Source: Pagrus major
Lineage: Eukaryota; Chordata; Actinopteri; Spariformes; Sparidae
DNA length: 64,000 bases
Assembly: GCF_040436345.1 (NCBI RefSeq)
Contig: NC_133236.1
Location: 13,942,443-14,006,442 of the forward strand
Direction of reading: 5' to 3'
In this document: positions 46,643 to 60,079 of the stretch, piece by piece
Layout of the letters: every line of letters starts with the position of its first letter
Numbering within the stretch: position 1 is the stretch's first letter
The notes under the pieces: generated by a model
Database searches by the model: none
What the model was told of the DNA's origin: nothing
The model's input: the letters and a program-made list of their open reading frames with translations, nothing else
Translations under genes and position numbers: made by a program

Positions 46643-48277
46643 CAAGGCCGTAACCGTGGTATAGATATTGGGGGGTCCAAATTTGATCCCTTCCCCGGAT
46701 ATTATTTTCTGTGTGTCCTCTCCCTATATCATGCCTGTGGCTGTCCCTCTCTCTCTCTCTCTGTGCTGCCTGCAGTGTGACCAGATACCATTATTGTACC
46801 AGAGGAACAATGACTGATCCTAATGATCATTTTAATTTGATGCATTGAATATTCTGCTTATATTGCTGCTAGTGTTATTAGCTTTAACCTTACCAAGCCT
46901 GTTTAAGTGCCAATTGAATTTTAAAACCAACACACACACACAGTTCAAATGGACCCCTTTTAAAAGTTTCTCCCCCCACCAGAATTTAGCCTAACTTTGG
47001 AGCATTATTCAGCCCATTTTCCGACAAGCGATCATGCCATGGTTGGTACCAATGGATGCCTTATATATATTCTAGTTTCATATGATATCTGTATTTTTAT
47101 TCGAGCTTTAATACTGAGACATTTAAACGCGATAATTGTTTCACATTCATTAAAAATTAGCACTCTCGTTTTGACCATAGCACTACTTTTTAGGTGTCTA
47201 GTTGCTTACCGTCTGAAAAAAAAAGGCGAATGTGTCACGGGTATGGTAAGGACCCAAAAGCAGCACAGGCAGACGGGATATCAGTTGGTAGTGACCTTTA
47301 TTTATCACTGGAGTCTTTAACAGTTTATACAGTGACAGGGTGAAAAGTCTTGGCTCACAGTGATCTGCGAGATCTGAGAAGGAGTGAGCCTGGCGTCGCT
47401 GACTGAAGGCAAAGCCAACAACAGGTGGATTACCTAGCAGGCAGACAGGTCCAGTGGTGAGCTGTGTAGCCACAGAGCCGAGCAGGTGTGTAACCAGGAG
47501 GGAATAGGCGAAACTCGTGGTCGAAGACAGAAGGCTGAGGTAATATCCAGGGCAGAGACGAGGTCGGCAACAGGTGATCAGTCCGGGGAAAAACGCTGGA
47601 AAGTCAGGAATAACACAAGAACTATCTGGCACTGAAGCAGAGACAGTTGCAGGCTTAAATGCAGCCAGGGCTGTCACAGGTGTGGAGAGTTGGCCTGATG
47701 AGGAGGTGTGGCTGACTGGCAGAGTGGAGCAGAGACAGGTGAGTGGAATGATACCAGCAGACAGGAGATGAGCAGACTGTGACAGAATGTCCGCCTGTTG
47801 GTCCTGCTTTTTCCACTTTGGTGCTACTCCCTCCATTTGTTTATATGCCCATGACCACCAGTGACAGTCGGACTGAGCGGTTTTTCAAACGAAGCCGGCG
47901 TTTACGGGTGCAACCAAGTGTACAGTCGGGAGGGGGGTGGTCACACAGTTTTGTTTTCCTTGTTTTTCCTAAATTGAAAATAAATCGGAAATAACAAGAG
48001 ACGGATCCACTTACAGCCAGGGTTCATAAAAGGAGGACATATCATATGTCACATATTTAGATATATTATTGGGGGGGACAGATTGGTATTTTCCCAAGCC
48101 AGGAGTGCTGTGACGGCCCCTGCCTAACTGTGTGATATTTGGGTGTTGTGGACAAGTTACTGTGTGGTACTGTTTCTCTTTAAAGGTGTTGAGGAGGACG
48201 TAGCAGTAGCCAGCCATATCACTACTGAGTAGTCATGGGACACGTCCCCCCCAAAGTATATGGTAGTTATGCCCATG
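46643..48277. mobile_element. hAT-like element, copy 3
   Basis: Same ends and same CTCCTTTT duplication as copy 1 (46635-46642, 48278-48285). It lacks the 251-bp internal duplication and carries a solo LTR (47233-47784). Without the LTR it is about 1.08 kb. Confidence 0.72.
47233..47784 (-). mobile_element. Solo LTR, Gypsy-like, inside hAT copy 3 (fossil)
   Basis: 552 bp, TGTCACGG...CTGTGACA, with a 5-bp duplication GAATG (47228-47232, 47785-47789). The minus strand carries AATAAA (plus 47297-47302) near the end. hAT copies 1, 2 and 4 have the empty site (GGCGAATGTCCGCC). The copy at 60080-60631 is almost identical and in the same place. Confidence 0.78.
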
Positions 48278-48590
48278 CTCCTTTTACTTTTTAATACCTT
48301 AAATGTCTTTGTCTATTTTGGAAACAGCCAACAGTACAAATGTCATTTACACAATGATCATCTTGGCTCTCATAAAATTGTTATTTTGACCGTTTTTCTG
48401 ATGCTTTATAGCCCAAATGATTCATCTATTGATGGAGGAAATGCCAGAATTGAATCATTTCCAAAGTGCTGCTTTACCAGAGACACAAGTACATTCAGAA
48501 ACAGAAAGAAATAGGAAGAGTGTTCATTTAATAAACTGATCACACCAACACACACATTATTTAGATTTGCTTAATATAAACATTTACATC

Positions 48591-49380
48591 TGACTGGTTA
48601 ATTTAGTACAGGCAGGTGTGATTTGTTGATCACAGACTAAAGTAGCCTGCTGTTTGTGTAAATCAGAGGACAATCTGTTAACATCAGCACAGTATGTATG
48701 TACAGTTGTGACTTAAATGTTCCTGGGCGTAATATTGAGCCTGTAGGATTCCTGAGCCGGGTACGAAAATAACGACAATAATGTAATGTAATGACAATGC
48801 ATGATGTTTCCTAAGTAAGGAAGTGATTTATCAGTTTCATCAGCAACTGAAGAACAAACAAGGTATTTCAGAACTGAGAGGTAAAAAGGTCAACTTCCTC
48901 TTTGTAGAATTAAAAGAAATATACAGTATATAAGTTTATTGTTAAGTCTTGTAACATAACAGTACAATCTGAAATGAAATGTAAACTAGAGACCATCTTG
49001 TGATGGCAGGCCCGTAAACATGATCACCTTCGGACCCATGACTACTCAGTAGTGATATGGCTGGCTACTGCTACGTCCCCCTCAACACCTTCAAAGAGAA
49101 ACAGTACCACACAGTAACTTGTCCACAACACCCAAATATCAAGCAGTTAGGCAGGGGCCATCACAGCACTCGTGGCTCGGACCACATCCATCTTTGAACT
49201 CGGCCTTCATTTTGTTCTCATCTACACACCTGAGATGTTTTATGGCTGCATCTAACACAGTTGTGATGCTATCCTATTGTCTTTGCGTTTATTAAAATAA
49301 CATCAGGATTAAATTGACTTCTCACCTTTCCACAGCTTGTTTGTCAGAACCAAAACAAAAACTGGTGTCACAGACAGCAG
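48591..49380 (-). pseudogene. Gutted gene A (type II), relic 3
   Basis: Intron 2 remnant, then foreign sequence and the hAT-related arm, then partial exon 1 ending GACAGCAG. No TATA box and no exons 2-4. Very similar to relics 1 and 5. Confidence 0.68.
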
Positions 49381-49732
49381 GATGGAGATGGAATAATCTT
49401 ATCCAGTCATTCTGTATTTCTCAATGTGTTTTTCAAAGTCAAGTTCTCCACATGGACGACAAGATGTTGATCTAATCTCACTTTGTCATGACGGGACATT
49501 TCACTGTCCTCACAGTCACACAAAGTTACACAACACTACTTATCATCCCCTGGCTCTATGGCCTCACAAAATGTGACCATTAGAAGTTCTGTCCTATAAC
49601 TGTTTATATGACTAAAAAGACAATGCATGATGTTTTTGCTAAGACAAGAAGTAATTTATTTGTTATATCAGCAAAATATCATCATCTAAAACAACAGGCA
49701 CAAAACAGAGACAGCTTATTTGTAGTGCACCT

Positions 49733-49980
49733 TTTAATTGAGCAGGAATGTTTTCAACATCAATCAATTTTACATTTTTCTAAATCAATGGGAGCTGTTC
49801 CTGAGATCACAACACACATCTCAAGGGCTTCATGTTTACCCATCCAATTATTTCTTGCTTTGCAAAGCACAAAGATGTAGCTGAATCAATATTTTCAAAA
49901 AGAACATTGTTCACTCAAAAGAGCCGTCATTATAAAGCTGAGACTGATCGTTGTCCACTGTAAGTGGGGATCTTTCCACT
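49733..49980 (-). pseudogene. Gene B remnant, copy 11
   Basis: Last exon 49911-49980, open in the gene-A phase. The poly(A) signal is the weaker ATTAAA (minus, 49733-49738). Copy 15 has the same change. Confidence 0.54.
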
Positions 49981-51076
49981 CTTCTTTACCAAGTTACAGA
50001 AGAGAAAAACAAAACATTAGATCAGAAAAAAGTAGTCAAATTATCAACAGAGAGGGTCAAAAATACAGCTTGATGCTTTTGTTAAAAGTCACAGTGACAC
50101 TGACTAACAGCAAGACAACAGCAGCCTGCCACACAATGCAAATACACATGACTGCACGACTTTAAAGCCACTGCATGTGTTTGAATGTTGCTTAATTGGA
50201 CCTCCTTTCAAACCGGTGTGGACGTGTACAAACTGACTGACACCTCCCTCATCCTCCTGTTAGGTTGGGACAACTTTCCCTGTGATCATTTTTATTAGCA
50301 CTTTAAGTTCTGAGGACATCATAGAAGTCAACTTACACCTGACTGAAGGTCTTATCAACCACATCAATTAGAGACACCTGTGTGGATGGACAAAGAGTGT
50401 CATCTGTACTAGAGCTGCAGAGATTAGCTGGTTACTCACCACTGAGTTTTTTTGTCAAATTTCAAGCAAAATGTGATGATTGCAGCTTGTCAAATGAAGG
50501 AATTAGCTATTTTTCCCTCATTTTACATTTTAATACCTTAAATGTCTTTGTCTCTTTTGGAAACAGCAAACAGTACGAATGTCATTTACACAATGATCAT
50601 CTTGGCTCTCATAAAATTGTTATTTTGACTGTTTTTCTGATGCTTTATAGACCAAATGATTCATCTATTGATGGAGGAAATGCCAGAAGACACAAGTACA
50701 TTCAGAAACAGAAAGAAATAGGAAGAGTGTTCATTTAATAAACTGATCCCACCAACACACATTATTTAGATCTGCTTAATATAAACATTTACATCTGTCT
50801 TAATGAAAAACAATGTTCTTGATCATCATCACCAATAAAATTACAAGCACATGTTCACTTAAATAATACCACAAAACAGAGACGGTCTTTTGTAATGCAG
50901 CTTTATTCAGCAGGATAGTTTTCACTATCAAGCAATTTTACATTTTTCAACATCAGTTGGAGCTGTGACTAAAGTCACTACATCTCAAAGACTTCATGTT
51001 TACTCATCCAATTATTTCTTGCTTTGCAAAGCACAAAGATATAGCTCAAACTATATCTTCAAAATCAAGAACAGAC

Positions 51077-51957
51077 TCAGTCTTGATCGTATCGCCTCAA
51101 TTTGTCGTCGGCCACTTCATCTTGGGATCTTTCCACACTGTTTGCATACCAAGTTAGAGAAGGGGGAACAAAAGAGAGGAATCAGTTAGTTAAATTATCA
51201 ACAGAGGTTGATCAACAGAATCTTAATTGACAAATATTCAATAATTGAATAATTTTGCAATAATTTTTCAAGCAAAATCTGACAGAAATTCACTGATTCC
51301 AGCTTCTGAAATGTGTCGACTTGCTTCTTTACCCTCTATTATATCATCGTGAATTTAAATGGGTTGGACAAAATAAGGTAATTGAAGACATCATCTTGGG
51401 ATCTGGTTAATACTGATGCTTTCTATGTTTGACAGGTTTGAGGCATTTCACAGACTTTTTATTTCTTTTATTCGTCTGTTTGAAATCAACAGAAAATATT
51501 CAGTAATACTTACCTTTTACGTCCGTTTCCTAAAGGGACAAAAAGATGAAAATGACATAAATAAACATTAGCATAATATTATCACATTTGAAAATCTTTA
51601 CATTTAGAACATTAATGATGCTCTCTTTACTAGTATAAGGTTTATTATCTGAGATGCCAGGACTACATAAAAGATTTTAGCTAAACACAGAACTAAATGA
51701 AGTTGTATGTAGTCAGTTAGTACAGTCAAGTGTGATTTGTTGATCTCAGACTAAAGTAGCCTGCTGTTTGTGTAAATCAGAGGTCAATCTGTTAACATCA
51801 ACACAGTATGTAGGAACATTTGTGACTTGCCGCCTCCTTTGCCACCACCGCAATTACTGTTAGCGCCACTACAACCGCCAGTTTGAGGAGCACTCTCCCC
51901 GGGTTCAGCCATGAGGACGACCAGCGTCAACACCAGAAAGATCATAACACACTTCAT
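51077..51957 (-). CDS. Piscidin-like secreted peptide precursor, gene A copy 8
   Basis: 67 residues: exon 2 51831-51957, microexon 51514-51529 (NGRK), last exon 51077-51137 (VERSQDEVADDKLRRYDQD). The loop is CSGANSNC followed by GGGKGGG, giving one positive charge in the otherwise neutral segment. All splice sites match the other copies. The poly(A) signal is at 50902-50907. Confidence 0.78.
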
Positions 51958-52091
51958 CCTGAGGAACAAATCACAATGGCCACATCCAGAATCATTCACT
52001 GCCTTCATTCACCAGTGTCAAAGCTCATCACATCTCATCTAAAAGACTTTGCATTTATTAAAGTAACATCAGGATTAAATTGACTTCTCAC

Positions 52092-52218
52092 CTTTCCACA
52101 GCTTGTTTGTCAGAACCAAAAAAAAACTGGTGTCACAGACAGCAAAGTGAGCACTGTGAGATCTAGAGGTGATGTGGACGTCTTTGCTGAGCAGTCGTGA
52201 GTTACCCGTCTCTTTATA
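52092..52218 (-). promoter_or_regulatory. Gene A copy 8 TATA box and exon 1
   Basis: TATAAAG at 52212-52218 (minus strand); exon 1 to the GTGAGA donor at 52092. Confidence 0.67.
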
Positions 52219-52573
52219 AGGATGGAGACGGAATAATCTTATCCAGTCATTCTGTATTTCTCAATGTGTTTTTCAAAGTCAAGTTCTCCACATGGATGAC
52301 AAGATGTTGATCTAATCTCACTTTGTCATGACAGGACATTTCACTGTCCTCACAGTCGCACAAAGTTACACAACACTACTTATCATTCCCCGGCTCTATG
52401 GCCTCACAAAATGTGACCATTAGAAGTTCTGTCCTATAACTGTTTATATGACTAAAAAGACAATGCATGATGTTTTTGCTAAGACAAGAAGTAATTTATT
52501 TGTTATATCAGCAAAATATCATCATTTAAAACAACAGGCACAAAACAGAGACAGCCTTTTTGTAAAGCACCTT

Positions 52574-52820
52574 TTTATTGAGCAGGAATGTTTTCAACAT
52601 CAAGCAATTTTACATTTTTCTAAATCAATGGGAGCTGTTCCTGAGATCACAACACACATCTCAAGGGCTTCATGTTAACCCATCCAATTATTTCTTGCTT
52701 TGCAAAGCACAAAGATGTAGCTGAATCAATATTTTCAAAAAGAACACTGTTCACTCAAAAGAGCCGTCATTATGAAGCTGAGACTGATCGTTGTCCACTG
52801 TAGGTGGGGATCTTTCCACT
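52574..52820 (-). pseudogene. Gene B remnant, copy 12
   Basis: Last exon 52751-52820, open in the gene-A phase. AATAAA (minus) is at 52574-52579. Short intron variant. Confidence 0.55.
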
Positions 52821-53292
52821 CTTCTTTACCAAGTTACAGAAGAGAAAAACAAAACATTAGATCTGAAAAAATAACAGACAGAGAGAGTCAAAAATGCAGC
52901 TTGATGCTTTTGTTAAAAGTGACCAAAAACATCTCAGACTTCACACAGTTGAGCAACCTAGATACAATGTTTGGCAGAGAGTCTTGTTCCGACTGACACC
53001 TCCCTCGTCCTCCTGTTAGGTTGGGACAACTTTACCTGTGATCATTTTTATTAGCACATTAAGTTCTGAGGACATCATAGAAGTCAACTAACACCTGACT
53101 GAAGGTCTTATCAACCACATCAATTACAGACACCTGTGTGGATGGACAAAGAGTGTCATCTGTACTAGAGCTGCAGAGATTAGCTGGTTACTCACCACTG
53201 AGTTTTTTTTGGTCAAATTTCAAGCAAAAATGCCAAAAGTGTGATGATTGCAGCTTGTCAAATGAAGGAATTAGCTATTTTTTCCTCCTTTT

Positions 53293-54425
53293 CAAGGGCG
53301 TAACCGTGGTATAGATATTGGGGGGTCCAAATTTGAGCCCTTCCCCGGATATTATTTTCTGTGTGTCCTCTCCCTATATCATGCCTGTGACTGTCCCTCT
53401 CTCTGTCTCTCTGTGCTGCCTGCATTGTGAGCAGATACCATTATTGCACCAGAGGAACAATGACTGATCCTAATGATCATTTTAATTTGATGCGTTAAGT
53501 ATTCTGCTTTTATTGCTGCTAGTGTTATTTGCTTTAACCTTACCAAGCCTGTTTAAGTGCCAATTGAATTTTAAAACCATCAATCACACACACACTCACA
53601 CGACACAGGGGGGAGATGGAGAAAAAAGAACAGCACACACAAATGATACAGAGTTCAAATGGACCCCTTTTAAAAGTTTTTCCCCACCAGAATTTAGCCT
53701 AAATTTGGAGCATTATTCAGCCCATTTTCCGACAAGCGATCATGCCATGGTTGGTACCAATGGATGCCTTATATATTATAGTTTCATATGATATCTGTAT
53801 TTTTATTCTAGCTTTAATACTCAGACATTTAAACACAATAATTGTTTCACATTCATTAAAAAATTAGCACTCTCGTTTTGACCATAGCACTACTTTTTAG
53901 GTGTCTAGTTGCTTACCGTCTGAAAAAAAGGCGAATGTCCGCCTGTTGGTCCTGCTTTTTCTGCTTTGGTGCTACTCCCTCCATTTGTTTATATGCCCAT
54001 GACCACGAGTGACAGTCGGACTGAGCGATTTTTCAAACGAAGCCGGCGTTTACGGGTGCAACCAAGTGTACAGTCGGGAGGGGGGTGGTCACACAGTTTT
54101 GTTTTCCTTGTTTTTCCTAAATTGAAAATAAATCGGAAATAACAAGAGACGGATCCACTTACAGCCAGGGTTCATAAAAGGAGGACATATCATATGTCAC
54201 ATATTTAGATATATTATTGGGGGGGACAGATTGGTATTTTCCCAAGCCAGGAGTGCTGTGAAGGCCCCTGCCTAACTGTGTGATATTTGGGTGTTGTGGA
54301 CAAGTTACTGTGTGGTACTGTTTCTCTTTAAAGGTGTTAAGGAGGACGTAGCAGTAGCCAGCCATATCACTACTGAGTAGTCATGGGACACGTCCCCCCC
54401 AAAGTATATGGTAGTTATGCCCATG
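53293..54425. mobile_element. hAT-like element, copy 4
   Basis: Ends and CTCCTTTT duplication as in copy 1 (53285-53292, 54426-54433). No LTR and no 251-bp internal duplication, so at 1.13 kb it is the simplest copy and the best model of the element. Confidence 0.75.
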
Positions 54426-54740
54426 CTCCTTTTACTTTTTAATACCTTAAATGTCTTTGTCTATTTTGGAAACAGCCAACAGTACAAATGTCATGTACAC
54501 AATGATTATCTTGGCTCTCATAAAATTGTTATTTTGACCGTTTTTCTGATGCTTTATAACCCAAATGATTCATCTATTGATGGAGGAAATGCCAGAATTG
54601 CATCATTTCCAAAGTGCTGCTTTACCAGAGACACAAGTACATTCAGAAACAGAAAGAAATAGGAAGAGTGTTCATTTAATAAACTGATCACACCAACACA
54701 CACATTATTTAGATTTGCTTAATATAAACATTTACATCTG

Positions 54741-55529
54741 ACTGGTTAATTTAGTACAGGCAGGTGTGATTTGTTGATCACAGACTAAAGTAGCCTGCTG
54801 TTTGTGTAAATCACAGGACAATCTGTTAACATCAACACAGTATGTATGTACATTTGTGACTTAAATGTTCTTGGGCGTAATATTGAGCCTGTAGGATTCC
54901 TGAGCCGGGTACGAAAATAACGACAATAATGTAATGTAATGACAATGCATGATGTTTCCTAAGTAAGGAAGTGATTTATCAGTTTCATCAGCAACTGAAG
55001 AACAAACAAGGTAATTCAGAACTGAGAGGTAAAAAGGTCAACTTCCTCTTTGTAGAATTAAAAGAAATATACAGTATATAAGTTTATTGTTAAGTCTTGT
55101 AACATAACAGTACAATCTGAAATGAAATGTAAACTAGAGACCATCTTGTGATGGCAGGCCCGTAAACATGATCACCTTCGGACCCATGACTACTCAGTAG
55201 TGATATGGCTGGCTACTGCTACGTCCTCCTCAACACCTTCAAAGAGAAACAGTACCACACAGTAACTTGTCCACAACACCCAAATATCAAGCAGTTAGGC
55301 AGGGGCCGTCACAGCACTCGTGGCTCGGACCACATCCATCTTTGAACTCGGCCTTCATTTTGTTCTCATCTACACACCTGAGATGTTTTATGGCTGCATC
55401 TAACACAGTTGTGATGCTATCCTATTGTCTTTGCGTTTATTAAAATAACATCAGGATTAAATTGACTTCTCACCTTTCCACAGCTTGTTTGTCAGAACCA
55501 AAACAAAAACTGGTGTCACAGACAGCAGG
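54741..55529 (-). pseudogene. Gutted gene A (type II), relic 4
   Basis: Same deletions as relic 1; partial exon 1 ends at 55529. Confidence 0.68.
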
Positions 55530-55881
55530 ATGGAGATGGAATAATCTTATCCAGTCATTCTGTATTTCTCAATGTGTTTTGCAATGTCGAGTTCTCCACA
55601 TGGACGACAAGATGTTGATCTAATCTCACTTTGTCATGACGGGACATTTCACTGTCCTCACAGTCACACAAAGTTACACAACACTACTTATCATCCCCCG
55701 GCTCTATGGCCTCACAAAATGTGACCATTAGAAGTTCTGTCCTATAACTGTTTATATGACTAAAAAGACAATGCATGATGTTTTTGCTAAGACAAGAAGT
55801 AATTTATTTGTTATATCAGCAAAATATCATCATTTAAAACAACAGGCACAAAACAGAGACAGCTTATTTGTAGTGCACCTT

Positions 55882-56129
55882 TTTATTGAGCAGGAATGTT
55901 TTCAACATCAATCAATTTTACATTTTTCTAAATCAATGGCAGCTGTTCCTGAGATCACAACGCACATCTCAAGGGCTTTTTTTTTTACGCATCCAATTAT
56001 TTCTTGCTCTGCAAAGCACAAAGATGTAGCTGAATCAATATTTTCAAAAAGAACACTGTTCACTCAAAAGAGCCGTCATTATGAAGCTGAGACTGATCGT
56101 TGTCCACTGTAGGTGGGGGTCTTTCCACT
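55882..56129 (-). pseudogene. Gene B remnant, copy 13
   Basis: Last exon 56060-56129, open in the gene-A phase. AATAAA (minus) is at 55882-55887. It shares the T-run after CAAGGGC (near 55977) with copy 1 at the window's left end. Confidence 0.55.
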
Positions 56130-57255
56130 CTTCTTTACCAAGTTACAGAAGAGAAAAACAAAACATTAGATCTGAAAAAAGTAGTCAAATTAGCAACAGA
56201 GAGTCAAAAATACAGCTTGATGCTTTTGCTAAAAGTCACAGTGACACTGACTAACAGCCAGACAACAGCAGCCTGCCACACAACGCAAATACACATGACT
56301 GCACGACTTTAAAGCCACTGCATGTGTTTGAATGTTGCTTAACTGGACCTCCTGTCAAACCGGTGTGGACGTGTACAAACTGACTGACACCTCCCTCATC
56401 CTCCTGTTAGGTTGGGACAACTTTCCCTGTGATCATTTTTATTAGCACATTAAGTTCTGAGGACATCATAGAAGTCAACTTACACCTGACTGAAGGTCTT
56501 ATCAACCACATCAATTACAGACACCTGTGTGGATGGACAAAGAGTGTCATCTGTACTAGAGCTGCAGAGATTAGCTGGTTACTCACCACTGAGTTTTTTT
56601 GTCAAACTTCAAGCAAAATGTGATGATTGCAGCTTGTCAAATGAAGGAATTAGCTATTTTTTCCTCATTTTACATTTTAATACCTCGAATGTCTTTGTCT
56701 CTTTTGGAAACAGCAAACAGTACGAATGTCATTTACACAATGATCATCTTGTTTCTCATAAAATTGTTATTTTGACTGTTTTTCTGATGCTTTATAGACC
56801 AAATGATTCATCTATTGATGGAGGAAATGCCAGAATTGAATCATTTCCAAAGTGCTGCTTTACCAGAGACACAAGTACATTCAGAAACAGAAAGAAATAG
56901 GAAGAGTGTTCATTTAATAAACTGATCACACCAACACACATTATTTAGATCTGCTTAATATAAACATTTACATCTGTCTTAATGAAAAACAATGTTCTTG
57001 ATCATCATCACCAATAAAATTACAAGCACATGTTCACTTAAATAATACCACAAAACAGAGACGGTCTTTTGTAATGCAGCTTTATTCAGCGGGATAGTTT
57101 TCACTATCAAGCAATTTTACATTTTTCAACATCAGTTAGAGCTGTGACTAAAGTCACTACATCTCAAAGACTTCATGTTTACTCATCCAATTATTTCTTG
57201 CTTTGCAAAGCACAAAGATATAGCTCAAACTATATCTTCAAAATCAAGAACAGAC

Positions 57256-58112
57256 TCAGTCTTGATCGTAAAGCCTCAATTTGTCGTCGGCCACTTCATC
57301 TTGGGATCTTTCCACACTGTTTGCATACCAAGTTAGAGAAGGGGGAACAAAAGAGAGGAATCAGTTAGTTAAATTATCAACAGAGGTCGATCAACAGAAT
57401 CTTAATTGACAAATATTCAATAATTGAATAATTTTGCAATAATTTTTCAAGCAAAATCTGACAGAAATTCACTGATTCCAGCTTCTGAAATATGTCGACT
57501 TGCTTCTTTACCCTCTATTATATCATCGTGAATTTAAATGGGTTGGACAAAATAAGGTAATTGAAGACATCATCTTGGGATCCGGTTAATACTGATGCTT
57601 TCTATGTTTGACAGGTTTGAGGCATTTCACAAAGACTTTTTATTTCTTTTATTCGTCTGTTTGAAATCAACAGAAAATATTCAGTAATACTTACCTTTTA
57701 CGTCCGTTTCCTAAAGGGACAAAAAGATGAAAATGACATAAATAAACATTAGTATAATATTATCACATTTGAAAATCTTTACATTTAGAACATTAATGAT
57801 GCTCTCTTTACTAGTATAAGGTTTATTATCTGAGATGCCAGGACTACATAAAGTTGTATGTATGTAGTCACTTAGAACAGTCCAGTGTGATTTGTTGATC
57901 TCAAACTAAAGTAGCCTGCTGTTTGTGTAAATCAGAGGTCAATCTGTTAACATCAACTCAGTATGTAGGAACACTTGTGACTTGCCGTGTCCAGCGCCAT
58001 CAACGCAATTACTGTTAGCACTGCCACAACCTCCAGTTTGAGGAGCACTCTCCCCGGGTTCAGCCATGAGGACGACCAGCGTCAACACCACAAAGATCAT
58101 AACACACTTCAT
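57256..58112 (-). CDS. Piscidin-like secreted peptide precursor, gene A copy 9
   Basis: 67 residues: exon 2 57986-58112, microexon 57695-57710 (NGRK), last exon 57256-57316 (VERSQDEVADDKLRLYDQD, with Leu for Arg near the end). The central segment is the most different of the 67-residue copies: loop CGSANSNC followed by VDGAGHG, adding Val, Asp and His. Intron 2 is a little shorter (a deletion around 57850). The donor is still G|GCAAGT. The poly(A) signal is at 57081-57086. Confidence 0.77.
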
Positions 58113-58246
58113 CCTGAGGAACAAATCACAGTGGTCACATCCAGAATCATTCACTGCCTTCATTCACCAGTGTCAAAGCTCATCACATCTCATCTAAAAG
58201 ACTTTGCATTTATTAAAGTAACATCAGGATTAAATTGACTTCTCAC

Positions 58247-58374
58247 CTTTCCACAGCTTGTTTGTCAGAACCAAAAAAAAAACTGGTGTCACAGACAGCA
58301 AAGTGAGCACTGTGAGATCTAGAGGTGATGTGGACGTCTTTGCTGAGCAGTCGTGAGTTACCCGTCTCTTTATA
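58247..58374 (-). promoter_or_regulatory. Gene A copy 9 TATA box and exon 1
   Basis: TATAAAG at 58368-58374 (minus strand); exon 1 to the GTGAGA donor at 58247. About 40 bases are missing further upstream (near 58425) compared with other copies. Confidence 0.66.
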
Positions 58375-58697
58375 AGGATGGAGACGGAATAATCTTATCC
58401 AGTCATTCTGTATGTCTCAAGGTGTTCATGTTGATCTAATCTCACTTTGTCATGACGGGACATTTTACTGTCCTCACAGTCTCACAAAGTTACACAACAC
58501 TACTTATCATTCCCCGGCTCCATGGCCTCACAAAATGTGACCATTAGAAGTTCTGTCCTATAACTGTTTATATAATTAAAAAGACAATGCATTATGTTTT
58601 TGCTAAGACAAGAAGTAATTTATTTGTTATATCAGCAAAATATCATCATTTAAAACAACAGGCACAAAACAGAGACAGCCTTTTTGTAAAGCACCTT

Positions 58698-58944
58698 TTT
58701 ATTGAGCAGGAATGTTTTCAACATCAAGCAATTTTACATTTTTCTAAATCAATAGGAGCTGTTCCTGAGATCACAACGTACATCTCAAGGGCTTCATGTT
58801 AACCCATCCCATTATTTCTTGCTTTGCAAAGCACAAAGATGTAGCTGAGTCAATATTTTCAAAAAGAACACTGTTCACTCAAAAGAGCCGTCATTATGAT
58901 GGTGAGACTGATCATTGTCCACTGTAGGTGGTGGTCTGTCCACT
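58698..58944 (-). pseudogene. Gene B remnant, copy 14
   Basis: Last exon 58875-58944, open but more diverged from the others. AATAAA (minus) is at 58698-58703. Short intron variant, next to hAT copy 5. Confidence 0.52.
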
Positions 58945-59681
58945 CTTTTTTACCAAGTTGGAGAAGACAAAAACAAAACATTAGATCTGAAAAAATAACG
59001 GACAGAGAGTCAAAAATGCAGCTTGATGCTTTTGTTAAAAGTGACCAAAAACATCTCAGACTTCACACAGTTGAGCAACCTAGATACAATGTTTGGCGGG
59101 GAGTCTTGTTCTGACCGACACCTCCCTCGTCCTCCTGTTAGGTTGGGACAACTTTCCCTGTGATCGTTTTTATTAGCACTTTAAGTTCTGAGGACATCAT
59201 AGACTTGACTGAAGGTCTTATCAACCACATCAATTAGAGACACCTGTGTGGATGGACAAAGTGTGTCATCTGTACTAGAGCTGCAGAGATTAGCTGGTTA
59301 CTCACCACTGAGTTTTTTTGTCAAATTTCAAGCAAAAATGCCAAAAATGTGATGATTGCAGCTCGTCAAAAGAAGGAATTAGCTATTTTTTCCTCCTTTT
59401 CAAGGGCATAACCTTGTTATAGATATTGGGGGGGTCCAAATTTGAGCCCTTCCCCAGATATTATTTTCTGTGTGTCCTCTCCCTATATCATGCCTGTGGC
59501 TGTCCCTCTCTCTGTCTCTGTGCTGCCTGCAGTGTGACCAGATACCATTATTGCACCAGAGGAACAATGACTGATCCTAATGATCATTTTAATTTGATGC
59601 ATTGAATATTCTGCTTATATTGCTGCTAGTGTTATTAGCTTTATCCTTACCAAGCCTAGTGCCAATTGAATTTTAAAACCA

Positions 59682-59682
<1 letters not shown>

Positions 59683-59762
<80 letters not shown>
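59683..59762. repeat. (CA)n microsatellite
   Basis: Pure CA repeat inside hAT copy 5. The other hAT copies have 14-48 bases here, so the locus has changed length since the units were duplicated. Confidence 0.92.
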
Positions 59763-59766
<4 letters not shown>

Positions 59767-60079
59767 AGAACAGCATACACAGATGATACAGAGTTCAAAT
59801 GGACCCCTTTTAAAAGTTTTTCCCCACCAGAAGTTAGCCTAACTTTGGAGCATTATTCAGCCCATTTTCCGACAAGCGATCATGCCATGGTTAGTACCAA
59901 TGGATGCCTTATATATTCTAGTTTCATATGACATCTGTATTTTTATTCTAGCTTTAATACTCAGACATTTAAACGTGATAATTGTTTCTCATTCATTAAA
60001 AAATTAGCATGCTCGTTTTGACCATAGCATTACTTTTTAGGTGTCTAGTTGCTTACCGTCTGAAAAAAAAAGGCGAATG

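Noticed and set aside
47198-47836. 212-codon minus-strand frame, repeated at 60045-60683
   Set aside because: It runs through the solo LTR and both flanks, shows no protein family features, and exists in two places only because the block was duplicated.
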